A DNA stretch of 64,000 nucleotides from Gammaproteobacteria bacterium UBA2675 (GTDB lineage: Bacteria; Pseudomonadota; Gammaproteobacteria; Pseudomonadales; Pseudohongiellaceae): assembly GCA_002354805.1 (NCBI GenBank), contig DEMH01000009.1, positions 806,001 to 870,000 on the forward strand, given 5' to 3'. The notes beneath the pieces were generated by a model, which was given only the letters and a program-made list of their open reading frames with translations, made no database searches and was not told the DNA's origin. Positions 16,543 through 23,838 of this stretch are shown here, piece by piece. Both the position numbers and the translations under genes were made by a program. How positions within the stretch are numbered: position 1 is the stretch's first letter; each line of letters starts with the position of its first letter.

Positions 16543-19500
16543 CTCAGGCCGGATTTGCATTTGATGATCAGACACACGTGCTGACGCAGTTGGAGCTCTT
16601 CAATTGGGGCGGATTTCAGGGGCGACACCAGGCCATTATTGACGGTGCAGGCACGGCGGTGATTGGCCCAACAGGCAGTGGTAAAACCACCCTGGTTGAC
16701 GCACTGATGACATTGTTATGTGCCAATCCAAGATACAACCTGGCGTCGACCGGTGGGCATGAAAGTGATCGCGATCTGGTGTCTTATGTCCGAGGCATTT
16801 CCGGTCCGGGCGATGGAGGCGCGGCTCAGTCACACATCGCCCGACAGGGCAAAACCATCACTGCTATTTCGGCAACGCTGGCCAGTCAGGAGCATACAGT
16901 GCGACTGGGCGCCCTGTTCTGGTTTGACGACAGCAGTTCAGCTGCGACGGACATGAAGCGTCTTTGGCTGTTTGCTGTATCGCCGGAGCAGACAATTGAA
17001 CACTGGTTGATGTTGCATCATGAGGGCGGTATGCGCGCCTTGCGACAACAGGAAAAACAGTCAACTGGTATCTGGGTGTATCCCAGCAAAAAAGCATTCC
17101 TGGCACGGCTGCGGGATTATTTTGATGTCGGTGAAAATGCGTTCACACTGCTTAACCGGGCGGCAGGCTTGAAACAGCTCAACAGCATCGATGATATCTT
17201 CCGCGAGCTGGTGCTGGACGATCATTCTGCTTTTGATCGTGCCGCTGAGGTTGCCAATAGCTTTGACGATCTGACAGAGATTCATCAGGAGCTGGAAACA
17301 GCGCGCAGGCAGCAGCGATCGCTGCAGCCAATTGCCACTGCCTGGCAGCGTTATCAGACGCTGCAGCAGGAGTTGTCTGAAAAGCAGGAGATCAGCAGGC
17401 TGATGCCTGTCTGGTTTGCGGAGCAGGCATATCGATTATGGCGCGCAGAAGCAGACAGATTAAGTGACGCGCATGGGCATGCTGAGCAGACTCAGCAACA
17501 ATTACAAATTGAGCTGACGCAGCACCGGAAACGCGTTGACGACTTGCGTCAAGCCTATTTGCAGATCGGTGGGGCCAGCATCGATGATCTGAACGACCGT
17601 ATCGGCGACTGGCAGAAGAACTGTGGTAGTCGGCAATTGGCTGCTGATCAGTATCAAAGGCTCGTCCGTAATCTAGGTCTGAGCGAGGACTTGCGTGCTG
17701 AGGTGTTGGATGCCAATAAGCGGGAGGCCAGGACACGTCTGGATATCCTGGAGCAGGAGATAAAGGCCGCCGAAAATAATGCCTACCGCCAGGGCGCGGA
17801 TGAGCAGGCTATCAAGACCGAGCTGGAACAATTAAAGACAGAAGAAGCGGAGGTCATCAAACGACCGGGCTCGAATCTGCCTGCTCAGTTCCAGACCTTT
17901 AGAACTGCGCTTGCGGAACAATTGAATTTGCCAGAGGCTGATTTACCGTTTGTGGCCGAACTGGTGCAGATCAAGGCTGATCAGCAAAGCTGGCGGGGTG
18001 CTATCGAGCGTGCCCTGGGCAGCCATCGCCTGCGTGTCCTGGTGCCGCCAGCGTCTGCAAAAGAAGCATTGCGCTGGGTCAATGCGCGAGACAATCGCCT
18101 GCATGTGCGCTTGCTTGAAGTCAAAGAGCCAGAGAAGACGCCGCGTTTTTTTGACGACGGATATACCCGAAAACTGGATTTTAAACAGCACCCCTACCGG
18201 GAAGCGGTGAAGGCTTTATTGGCGGACAACGACCGCCACTGTGTAAGTTCTCCGGACCAGCTTCGTGAAACCCCGCACGCAATGACCGCACAAGGCTTGA
18301 TGTCGGGCAAGGCGCGATTTTTCGACAAGCAGGATCAGAAGCGACTGCATGAAGACTGGATGACGGGCTTTGATAACAAAGATCGCCTGGCTTTTTTGCG
18401 GACCGAGATATCGCGTGTAACAGAAGAGTTGAACCAGGCCACGCAGGCGTTTGAGCAGGCCAAGGGCGTTGTAACAACGCTGCAAGGTCAGGCAAAAGCA
18501 CTGGAGCAACTGCTTTCAATTGTTTTCGATACCATCGACCTTCCGGGAGCAGAGCGCGAACTGAAACAGTTGCAACGCAAGCTGGCGGCATTGAGTCAGC
18601 CGGATTCTGATCTTGCCGCGGCGAAAAATGCACTGCAGCAAGCGCAGAACGAACAAACTCAGCTTGAAGAGCAGCACAAGGCTGCTATTGGTGACGCAGC
18701 CAGAGTCAAAAAAGACCTTGAGTGGGCCGAAACATCCAAACTGAGAGCTTTCAAGGTCTGTGAGAGCGGTATGACGAATGCTGAACGAGAGCTGGCGGGC
18801 TCGCATCTGCCAACGATCGCTGTCAGGCAACTGGTTGATATTCACGATATCGAGCGTGACTACCGGGATCGCGTGCAGGAGGCAGTTAAAAGCCTGAGCA
18901 CTGCCGTTGCCGACACCGTCCAGAATCTGACGAAATTGATGTCCGATGCCAAGAAGGAAGACACAGGGGCGCTGGCCGAGGTGGGCCGAGACCTGGAAGA
19001 CATTCCCCAATATCTGGAGCGGCTGAACGTCCTGACTGAAGAAGCCTTGCCAGAAAAACTGAAGCGCTTCCTTGATTACCTGAATCGCTCGTCCGATGAG
19101 GGGGTAACACAATTGTTGAGTCACGTTGAGAATGAGGTCTCGATAATTGAAGAGCGGCTGGAAGATCTGAACAGTACGATGCGGCGAGTAGATTTTCAGC
19201 CCGGACAGTATTTGCGACTGGTGGCGAAAAAAGTTGTGCATGAAAGTCTACGGAGCTTGCAACGGGCTCAGCGAGCGCTCAATTCTGCACGCCTGACAGA
19301 CGATGCCGGTGAAAGCCACTATAAGGCGCTCAAAGAACTGGTGCTCTTGTTGAAAGACGCCTGCGAACGCTCCCGCACGCAAGGTGCGCAGGCACTGCTG
19401 GATCCGAGATATCGCCTGGAATTTGCCGTGTCAGTGATAGACCGAGTTTCTGGTCAGGTTGTTGAAACCCGGACCGGATCACAAGGTGGCAGCGGCGGAG

Positions 19501-19844
19501 AAAAGGAAATCATTGCGTCTTACGTTCTAACTGCGTCCTTGAGCTACGCACTGTGCCCGGACGGGAGCAGTCGCCCCCTGTTCGGAACCATCGTCCTGGA
19601 TGAAGCGTTTTCTCGAAGCTCACATGCGGTTGCCGGACGAATTATTGCTGCACTCTGCGAATTCGGCTTGCACGCGGTTTTTATTACCCCCAACAAGGAA
19701 ATGCGTTTGTTGCGACATCACACACGCTCTGCGATTGTTGTGCATCGACGCGGTGTCTCATCCAGCCTTACCTCGTTGAGCTGGGAGGAGCTGGAGGCGC
19801 ATAAACAGAGTCGGGCTGCGAACCGTCATGAAATCGCCGACTGA
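16539..19844 (+). CDS. jetC: Wadjet system SMC-like ATPase JetC
   Basis: A 1101-residue MukB/SbcC-like ATPase, the motor of the Wadjet complex. The N-terminal head has Walker A GPTGSGKT at 43-50. Two long coiled coils (about 230-430 and 600-900) flank a hinge-like middle segment rich in conserved positions (about 450-580). The C-terminal head has the signature GGSGGEKE at 983-990 and Walker B GTIVLDEAF at 1016-1024. All parts of a functional ABC ATPase are present and the frame is intact. It overlaps jetB by 4 bases and jetD by 17 bases. Confidence 0.92.
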   Translation: MTQAGFAFDDQTHVLTQLELFNWGGFQGRHQAIIDGAGTAVIGPTGSGKTTLVDALMTLLCANPRYNLASTGGHESDRDLVSYVRGISGPGDGGAAQSHIARQGKTITAISATLASQEHTVRLGALFWFDDSSSAATDMKRLWLFAVSPEQTIEHWLMLHHEGGMRALRQQEKQSTGIWVYPSKKAFLARLRDYFDVGENAFTLLNRAAGLKQLNSIDDIFRELVLDDHSAFDRAAEVANSFDDLTEIHQELETARRQQRSLQPIATAWQRYQTLQQELSEKQEISRLMPVWFAEQAYRLWRAEADRLSDAHGHAEQTQQQLQIELTQHRKRVDDLRQAYLQIGGASIDDLNDRIGDWQKNCGSRQLAADQYQRLVRNLGLSEDLRAEVLDANKREARTRLDILEQEIKAAENNAYRQGADEQAIKTELEQLKTEEAEVIKRPGSNLPAQFQTFRTALAEQLNLPEADLPFVAELVQIKADQQSWRGAIERALGSHRLRVLVPPASAKEALRWVNARDNRLHVRLLEVKEPEKTPRFFDDGYTRKLDFKQHPYREAVKALLADNDRHCVSSPDQLRETPHAMTAQGLMSGKARFFDKQDQKRLHEDWMTGFDNKDRLAFLRTEISRVTEELNQATQAFEQAKGVVTTLQGQAKALEQLLSIVFDTIDLPGAERELKQLQRKLAALSQPDSDLAAAKNALQQAQNEQTQLEEQHKAAIGDAARVKKDLEWAETSKLRAFKVCESGMTNAERELAGSHLPTIAVRQLVDIHDIERDYRDRVQEAVKSLSTAVADTVQNLTKLMSDAKKEDTGALAEVGRDLEDIPQYLERLNVLTEEALPEKLKRFLDYLNRSSDEGVTQLLSHVENEVSIIEERLEDLNSTMRRVDFQPGQYLRLVAKKVVHESLRSLQRAQRALNSARLTDDAGESHYKALKELVLLLKDACERSRTQGAQALLDPRYRLEFAVSVIDRVSGQVVETRTGSQGGSGGEKEIIASYVLTASLSYALCPDGSSRPLFGTIVLDEAFSRSSHAVAGRIIAALCEFGLHAVFITPNKEMRLLRHHTRSAIVVHRRGVSSSLTSLSWEELEAHKQSRAANRHEIAD

Positions 19845-20979
19845 TTTGTCCCTGCGTTTGGCGAAGCAGTGGCGTCGCAACTCGATACGCTCTGAGCGAT
19901 TACTTGATCCAGATGCCTGGCCGATCAGGCTTGCAATTGGTAAACCTGCACCCGGTAATTTCTCACAAGAGACGAATGCGGTTCAGCGACATGTAGAACA
20001 GTGGCGCCAGGTCAGTGTCGGGGAAGTTGTCTGGGAAACGGTCAGATATCGGGCTGGCAGCACGCCGGTAACCGTTCCCATTACCTGGATATTGGAGTCG
20101 CCCTCGGAGTGGATTGCTGCAACTGAAAACAAGGAAATCAAGAATGAGTACAGCCAGCTTGAACGGTTGATCGAAGGCGTTGATGAACTTTTCCACCCCT
20201 TGTTGGTTGCCAGGCAATCATTGTGGCTCAACAAAGACATTGACGAAATTATTGCGGTTGCAACGCTGGCGATGCAATTGGAGCCGGGTTGTGCAGCGGG
20301 TCGACCACTTCGCTTGATGTCCGAGTACGGCGTTGATACCAAGTTTATCGAGCGCAATGTCAGTTTGATCACCCGATTGCTTGATGAACGCTTCGGCAAT
20401 GAAACTTCGAAGTTGGGACTTGCGACGTTTCTGGATGCATTAGACGAAAGTAATCACTGGGTGCTAGTGGCCCCGCTGGGCACCGAAATTCTGCCGTTTC
20501 GGCGGTTGCGGCTGACAACTGCCGAGTTGAGTGAGACGGAACTACCGTGCGCTCGAGTCCTTGTTGTGGAGAACGAACAATGTGTGCACCTTCTGCCGGA
20601 ACTGCCAGACACGATTGCCGTGTTGGGGGCAGGATTGGACTTGCGGTGGCTCGCCTCTGCGTGCCTTGCTGGTAAATCGATAGCGTATTGGGGGGATATG
20701 GATACCTGGGGGATGCTTATGCTGAGCAGGGCGCGTCAGTACAATCCGGAGATTTATCCTCTGCTAATGACTCGGGAACTTTTTGAACGATATGCTCCGG
20801 GTTCGGCTGTTGCAGAGCCTAAAATTGCTCAACTCAGTGTTCCTGATTTTTTGCGTGGCGAGGAAGCTGACTTTTACAGATATTTGCTGTTGCAAGAGCT
20901 GGGACGTTTGGAGCAAGAATTTTTACCTGGCTATGAGGTAAAAAATGCTTTGGACAAGTGGGTGAATTGTTCACATTGA
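19828..20979 (+). CDS. jetD: Wadjet system Toprim nuclease JetD (DUF3322/DUF2220)
   Basis: A 383-residue protein with an N-terminal DUF3322 region (about 1-190) and a C-terminal DUF2220 Toprim domain. The metal-binding residues are visible: E248 in LVVENEQC and D290/D292 in GDMDTWG, the Glu and DxD of Toprim enzymes. JetD is the endonuclease that cleaves plasmid DNA trapped by JetABC. The start overlaps the end of jetC. With its catalytic residues and length intact, the whole type I Wadjet system appears functional. Confidence 0.92.
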   Translation: MKSPTDLSLRLAKQWRRNSIRSERLLDPDAWPIRLAIGKPAPGNFSQETNAVQRHVEQWRQVSVGEVVWETVRYRAGSTPVTVPITWILESPSEWIAATENKEIKNEYSQLERLIEGVDELFHPLLVARQSLWLNKDIDEIIAVATLAMQLEPGCAAGRPLRLMSEYGVDTKFIERNVSLITRLLDERFGNETSKLGLATFLDALDESNHWVLVAPLGTEILPFRRLRLTTAELSETELPCARVLVVENEQCVHLLPELPDTIAVLGAGLDLRWLASACLAGKSIAYWGDMDTWGMLMLSRARQYNPEIYPLLMTRELFERYAPGSAVAEPKIAQLSVPDFLRGEEADFYRYLLLQELGRLEQEFLPGYEVKNALDKWVNCSH

Positions 20980-21058
20980 CCTCATGGTGGTAAGCGTCGC
21001 TTATGGCGCATGATTTCGGACATCCGGGCATTGTCCATAATATGCCAGGCGCCGCAAC

Positions 21059-21697
21059 TCAGGCGATATAAAAGTACACCGCCACAAAATGGCAGCAACT
21101 GCCGAGCAATACAAACAGGTGAAATATGGCGTGATTAAGCGGCAGGCGCCGGATACTGTAAAGTACCGCGCCCAGGGTGTAGGAAACACCACCAGCGATC
21201 AGCCAGCTGAGACCTGGACCGCCAAAGCTGGCCAGTAAGGGTTGGATCGCGAACAGGATAATCCAGCCCATGAAGACGTAAAGCAATGTTGACAGCAGAC
21301 TGAACCTGCCGGTGTAAAACAGCTTCAGAACAATGCCTGCCAGCGCCATGGACCAGGAGACTGCAAAAATAGTCCAGCCGATACTGCCTTGCATAACAAT
21401 AAGTGCAAAAGGGGAGTAGGTGCCGGCAATCAGCACATAGATGCTGGCATGGTCGGCCACGCGCAGGCGGCTGCGCAGTCGCGGATTCTGCGCACTGTGG
21501 TAAAGGGTAGATATGCCGTAGAGAAGCACCAGGCTGACACCGAACAGGCCAAAACTCACCAGCACCAGCATCGAATCCAGGGCACTGGCGCGCAGCAGCA
21601 GCGCAACCAGTGCCGCCACACTCAGCAAAAAACCGAGTGCGTGCAAACTAACGTTAAGTCGTTCTTCTGTCTGTGAGTATCGCGGATAGCCTGTCAT
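21059..21697 (-). CDS. hemolysin III family (PAQR-like) membrane protein
   Basis: A 212-residue inner-membrane protein with about seven hydrophobic segments. Family hallmarks are HALGFLLS near 18, the STLYHSAQ histidine motif near 64, DHASIYVLIAGTYSPF near 81 and the C-terminal HAIFHLFVLLGSCCHF with a His pair, matching the likely metal site of PAQR proteins. The name comes from a Bacillus homologue; bacterial members more likely act in lipid or membrane homeostasis. It converges on jetD with a 79 bp gap that holds no clear terminator. Confidence 0.88.
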   Translation of the reverse strand: MTGYPRYSQTEERLNVSLHALGFLLSVAALVALLLRASALDSMLVLVSFGLFGVSLVLLYGISTLYHSAQNPRLRSRLRVADHASIYVLIAGTYSPFALIVMQGSIGWTIFAVSWSMALAGIVLKLFYTGRFSLLSTLLYVFMGWIILFAIQPLLASFGGPGLSWLIAGGVSYTLGAVLYSIRRLPLNHAIFHLFVLLGSCCHFVAVYFYIA

Positions 21698-21797
21698 GAC
21701 AGATCAGCTTTGTTGGTTTCATAGGCTGCTGCACTTTAGCAGATGAAAGCGATCCAGGGTATCTGCCATCACAATCGACAATACCCTGGTCAGGTGA

Positions 21798-21887
21798 CAG
21801 GGCGTTGGTGATTTCATCGATGGTTATTGTCTTTCGATGTCCGATTAGATGTGACCCATGATTCCATGTCGTGCATAAACAGGCAAT
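21798..21887. repeat. ~90 bp diverged direct repeat, copy B
   Basis: Copy B begins CAGGGCGTTGGTGATTTC and ends AAACAGGCAAT. It is in the same orientation as copy A at 8864-8954. The two bracket about 12.8 kb that includes the GNAT-nitrilase, peptidase, DUF4143, Wadjet and hemolysin III genes. Confidence 0.7.
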
Positions 21888-21927
21888 TAATACATGTGTT
21901 CGAGACGAGTAGAACCAATCAACAAAA

Positions 21928-21947
21928 TACTGTATATATGAACAGTG
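21928..21947. promoter_or_regulatory. LexA (SOS) box
   Basis: TACTGTATATATGAACAGTG fits the gammaproteobacterial LexA consensus, with CTGT and ACAG half-sites separated by exactly 8 AT-rich bases. It lies 141 bp upstream of the HipA-like gene and 65-70 bp upstream of its candidate promoter. The box may control that operon or a lost gene. Confidence 0.72.
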
Positions 21948-21962
21948 GTATTTATACAGCAC

Positions 21963-21971
21963 TTATCCACA
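21963..21971 (+). promoter_or_regulatory. DnaA-box-like 9-mer
   Basis: TTATCCACA is a perfect high-affinity DnaA box sequence. One isolated copy occurs often by chance, and no cluster of further boxes that would suggest an origin is visible here. Confidence 0.35.
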
Positions 21972-21992
21972 GTTATTCAACAGGCTTATGCT

Positions 21993-22020
21993 TTGACAGG
22001 CTTGTATCAATCATTACACT
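21993..22020 (+). promoter_or_regulatory. sigma70-like promoter for the HipA-like operon
   Basis: TTGACA at 21993-21998 is followed after 16 bases by TACACT at 22015-22020. Transcription would begin near 22027, about 60 bases before the kinase ATG. Confidence 0.5.
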
Positions 22021-22087
22021 CGGTTCCGTGGCACATACTATGTTGTGACTAGAGTCAGTGCGAGCCTGGTGAGCTTAAAAGGCAATT

Positions 22088-22903
22088 ATGGCTATCAATC
22101 ATCCTGAGGTGCAAATTGCGAATGCGATACCACCACTGCGTGCCAAGGAAACCCGCAAAGGAACGACTTTCCAGGCTGCGATAAGGGATACCTCCAACGT
22201 ACGTCGAGAAGCTTTTCTCAAATTATTGAGACTGGAGGATATAGCTCGTGAGGTGTTGTGTGCGGTTCTTGCCCGGATGCTCGGTTTGCCAATTAGGCAG
22301 GCGTATTATGTTTACGTGGAACCATCGTATGTCCCAGGGCATCGTGCCGGCAACCGCCATAATCTGGCTTTCGGTTTGGAGCGGGAATTCTACCCGACAT
22401 TTCGAATAGCGAACGACCAGATTAATGAAGTCGTTAATCGATGGCCCGAAGCGCTGGTCTGTGGCGTACTTGATGAGTGGATTTTTAATACAGATCGTCT
22501 GCCGAAAAATTTACTGTATTCCGACATCCGCACGTACTGGATGATCGACCATGACGAGGCGCTACCAAATAGTGCACAACCAGAAGAGGTTTGTTACTCA
22601 CAGGTTTTGCACGTTTTGGCGGACGGAAGGACTGAGCTGGAATTGCATAGGATCAGACGAGATGCATTGTCTGTAGTTGAGAGGCTGAACAATATTGACT
22701 GGAATGATGTCCGAACGTACGTATTGCTACCGGATGTGGCGACTTATGGCATCAATATTCATGTCGAGAAATATATTCGATTTTTGAGTAGTCGAATTAA
22801 ATATATGCCTGACATATTGACGCAAAGTTTGGGGATAAGACAGTTGAACATGAAACTGGAAAATTACATCAGCTCTACGGAGCTGAAAGAGGAAAAACCA
22901 TGA
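22088..22903 (+). CDS. HipA-like kinase family protein
   Basis: A 271-residue protein of the short HipA-like kinase type. Kinase-like motifs are visible near the middle: DEWIFNTDRLPKNLL (about 137-151) corresponds to the catalytic N-x-D-R-x-x-x-N loop, and WMIDHDEALP (about 158-167) to the metal-binding D-x-D/DHG motif. An N-terminal KETRKGTTFQAAI segment would cover nucleotide binding. Full-length HipA toxins are ~440 residues; this one lacks the N-subdomain, and no HipB-type antitoxin precedes it. AAAAGG at 22077-22082 is the ribosome-binding site. The gene overlaps the next by 4 bases, so the two act together. Target and toxicity are unknown. Confidence 0.72.
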   Translation: MAINHPEVQIANAIPPLRAKETRKGTTFQAAIRDTSNVRREAFLKLLRLEDIAREVLCAVLARMLGLPIRQAYYVYVEPSYVPGHRAGNRHNLAFGLEREFYPTFRIANDQINEVVNRWPEALVCGVLDEWIFNTDRLPKNLLYSDIRTYWMIDHDEALPNSAQPEEVCYSQVLHVLADGRTELELHRIRRDALSVVERLNNIDWNDVRTYVLLPDVATYGINIHVEKYIRFLSSRIKYMPDILTQSLGIRQLNMKLENYISSTELKEEKP

Positions 22904-23754
22904 CATTCCAGTTCCCTACTTTACCGGACTACGCTTTTTCCTGGCGCAGTCTTCAGGTCGAGCCTATTCCCTTTTCCGGAGAGAGGATAACGGTTGGACT
23001 CGTACTAAAGGGGCACGACCAGGCGCTGATTGCTGCCAGGTTGGTACCGTCCTCAAGGCTGAAGAGAATATACGGGTTCGAAATGGGGGCGAGGATCGCA
23101 GATGCACTGTCCCTGTGCGTGGATGGAGCAGATAAATTCTACTCCAGACAGCCATTGACGGGCGACTGGCTGCCGCCATTGGAAGGATTCTATCTTGGAG
23201 ACCTGCAGTCGTCATTGGCCGAAAACATCGAGGATGCATTGATAGTGGCGTCCAAAAGCTCGTCTTCAATCAGCCTGGCAATGTCTTTGGAAAACAGCGA
23301 AGAACCTGCGAGGCCAGAACGCTCTGCGCCAGAGGATTGGCGCAAGAGTATCTATGATGCAGTGACAGGGCGGCGAGGTGAGCTTGCGGAGTTCTTCGAA
23401 CGGAGTGTCACGATTAGAGGTTATGGCCTGCCCATGAAATTCGGCTTTATCGCAGGTAATTATGCAGCCCAATTCGATGCAGTATACGGTGAGAAAGGTA
23501 TTCAACAGGCACTGATCCGGGCCCAAAGTAAACTTTGGCAGCTAGACCGGCTCAGAGATGAAAGCCAGTTGTTTCCGCTTGAAACTTGCGAGTTGGTGCT
23601 CAAAGCACCTGCTCAGGAAGCAGGTGCTGAAAGCTCTGTGTTTAGTGACTTTGTGGAAGAATTGAAATTTGAGGCTTCCCGTCGTGATCTGGCGGTTTTC
23701 GCTACGGATTCAGCGATTGTAGCTGCGGAGCATGTTATCGAGCGCGCTGCTTAG
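22900..23754 (+). CDS. partner of the HipA-like kinase, DUF3037-like at its N-terminus
   Basis: A 284-residue soluble protein of no family I can name with certainty. It is translationally coupled to the kinase gene (ATGA overlap). Its beginning, DYAFSWRSLQVEPIPFSGERITVGLVL, recalls the DUF3037 pattern (YxYxxxRxxP ... RxNVGVIL), and DUF3037 proteins are common partners of short HipA-like kinases. The protein is about twice the usual DUF3037 length. Residues 115-145 are rich in Ser, Glu and Pro and may be a linker. It could be an antitoxin, a substrate or a recognition subunit. Confidence 0.5.
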   Translation: MTFQFPTLPDYAFSWRSLQVEPIPFSGERITVGLVLKGHDQALIAARLVPSSRLKRIYGFEMGARIADALSLCVDGADKFYSRQPLTGDWLPPLEGFYLGDLQSSLAENIEDALIVASKSSSSISLAMSLENSEEPARPERSAPEDWRKSIYDAVTGRRGELAEFFERSVTIRGYGLPMKFGFIAGNYAAQFDAVYGEKGIQQALIRAQSKLWQLDRLRDESQLFPLETCELVLKAPAQEAGAESSVFSDFVEELKFEASRRDLAVFATDSAIVAAEHVIERAA

Positions 23755-23838
23755 TGGCGCAATGTAGGCTCTCATAAGTTAAAAACGCCGGCTACATCGG
23801 ATGCGTCCCTCTTAGATTTATCGCACTCACAGATTGAA

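Larger units (their letters stand above)
21698..22087. other. 390 bp regulatory region upstream of the HipA-like kinase
   Basis: No convincing gene is present. It contains copy B of the ~90 bp direct repeat, a LexA-type box, a perfect DnaA-type 9-mer and a plausible sigma70 promoter, each listed separately. The right half is AT-rich. Confidence 0.7.

Noticed and set aside
21654..21962. A 102-codon minus-strand frame over repeat copy B
   Set aside because: It is not kept in repeat copy A and has no ribosome-binding site or known domain.
21963..21971. Replication origin suggested by a perfect DnaA box
   Set aside because: Only one box is present, without an AT-rich unwinding element plus box cluster or a rep/dnaA gene nearby; dnaB at 33534 is the chromosomal helicase in its usual ribosomal context.
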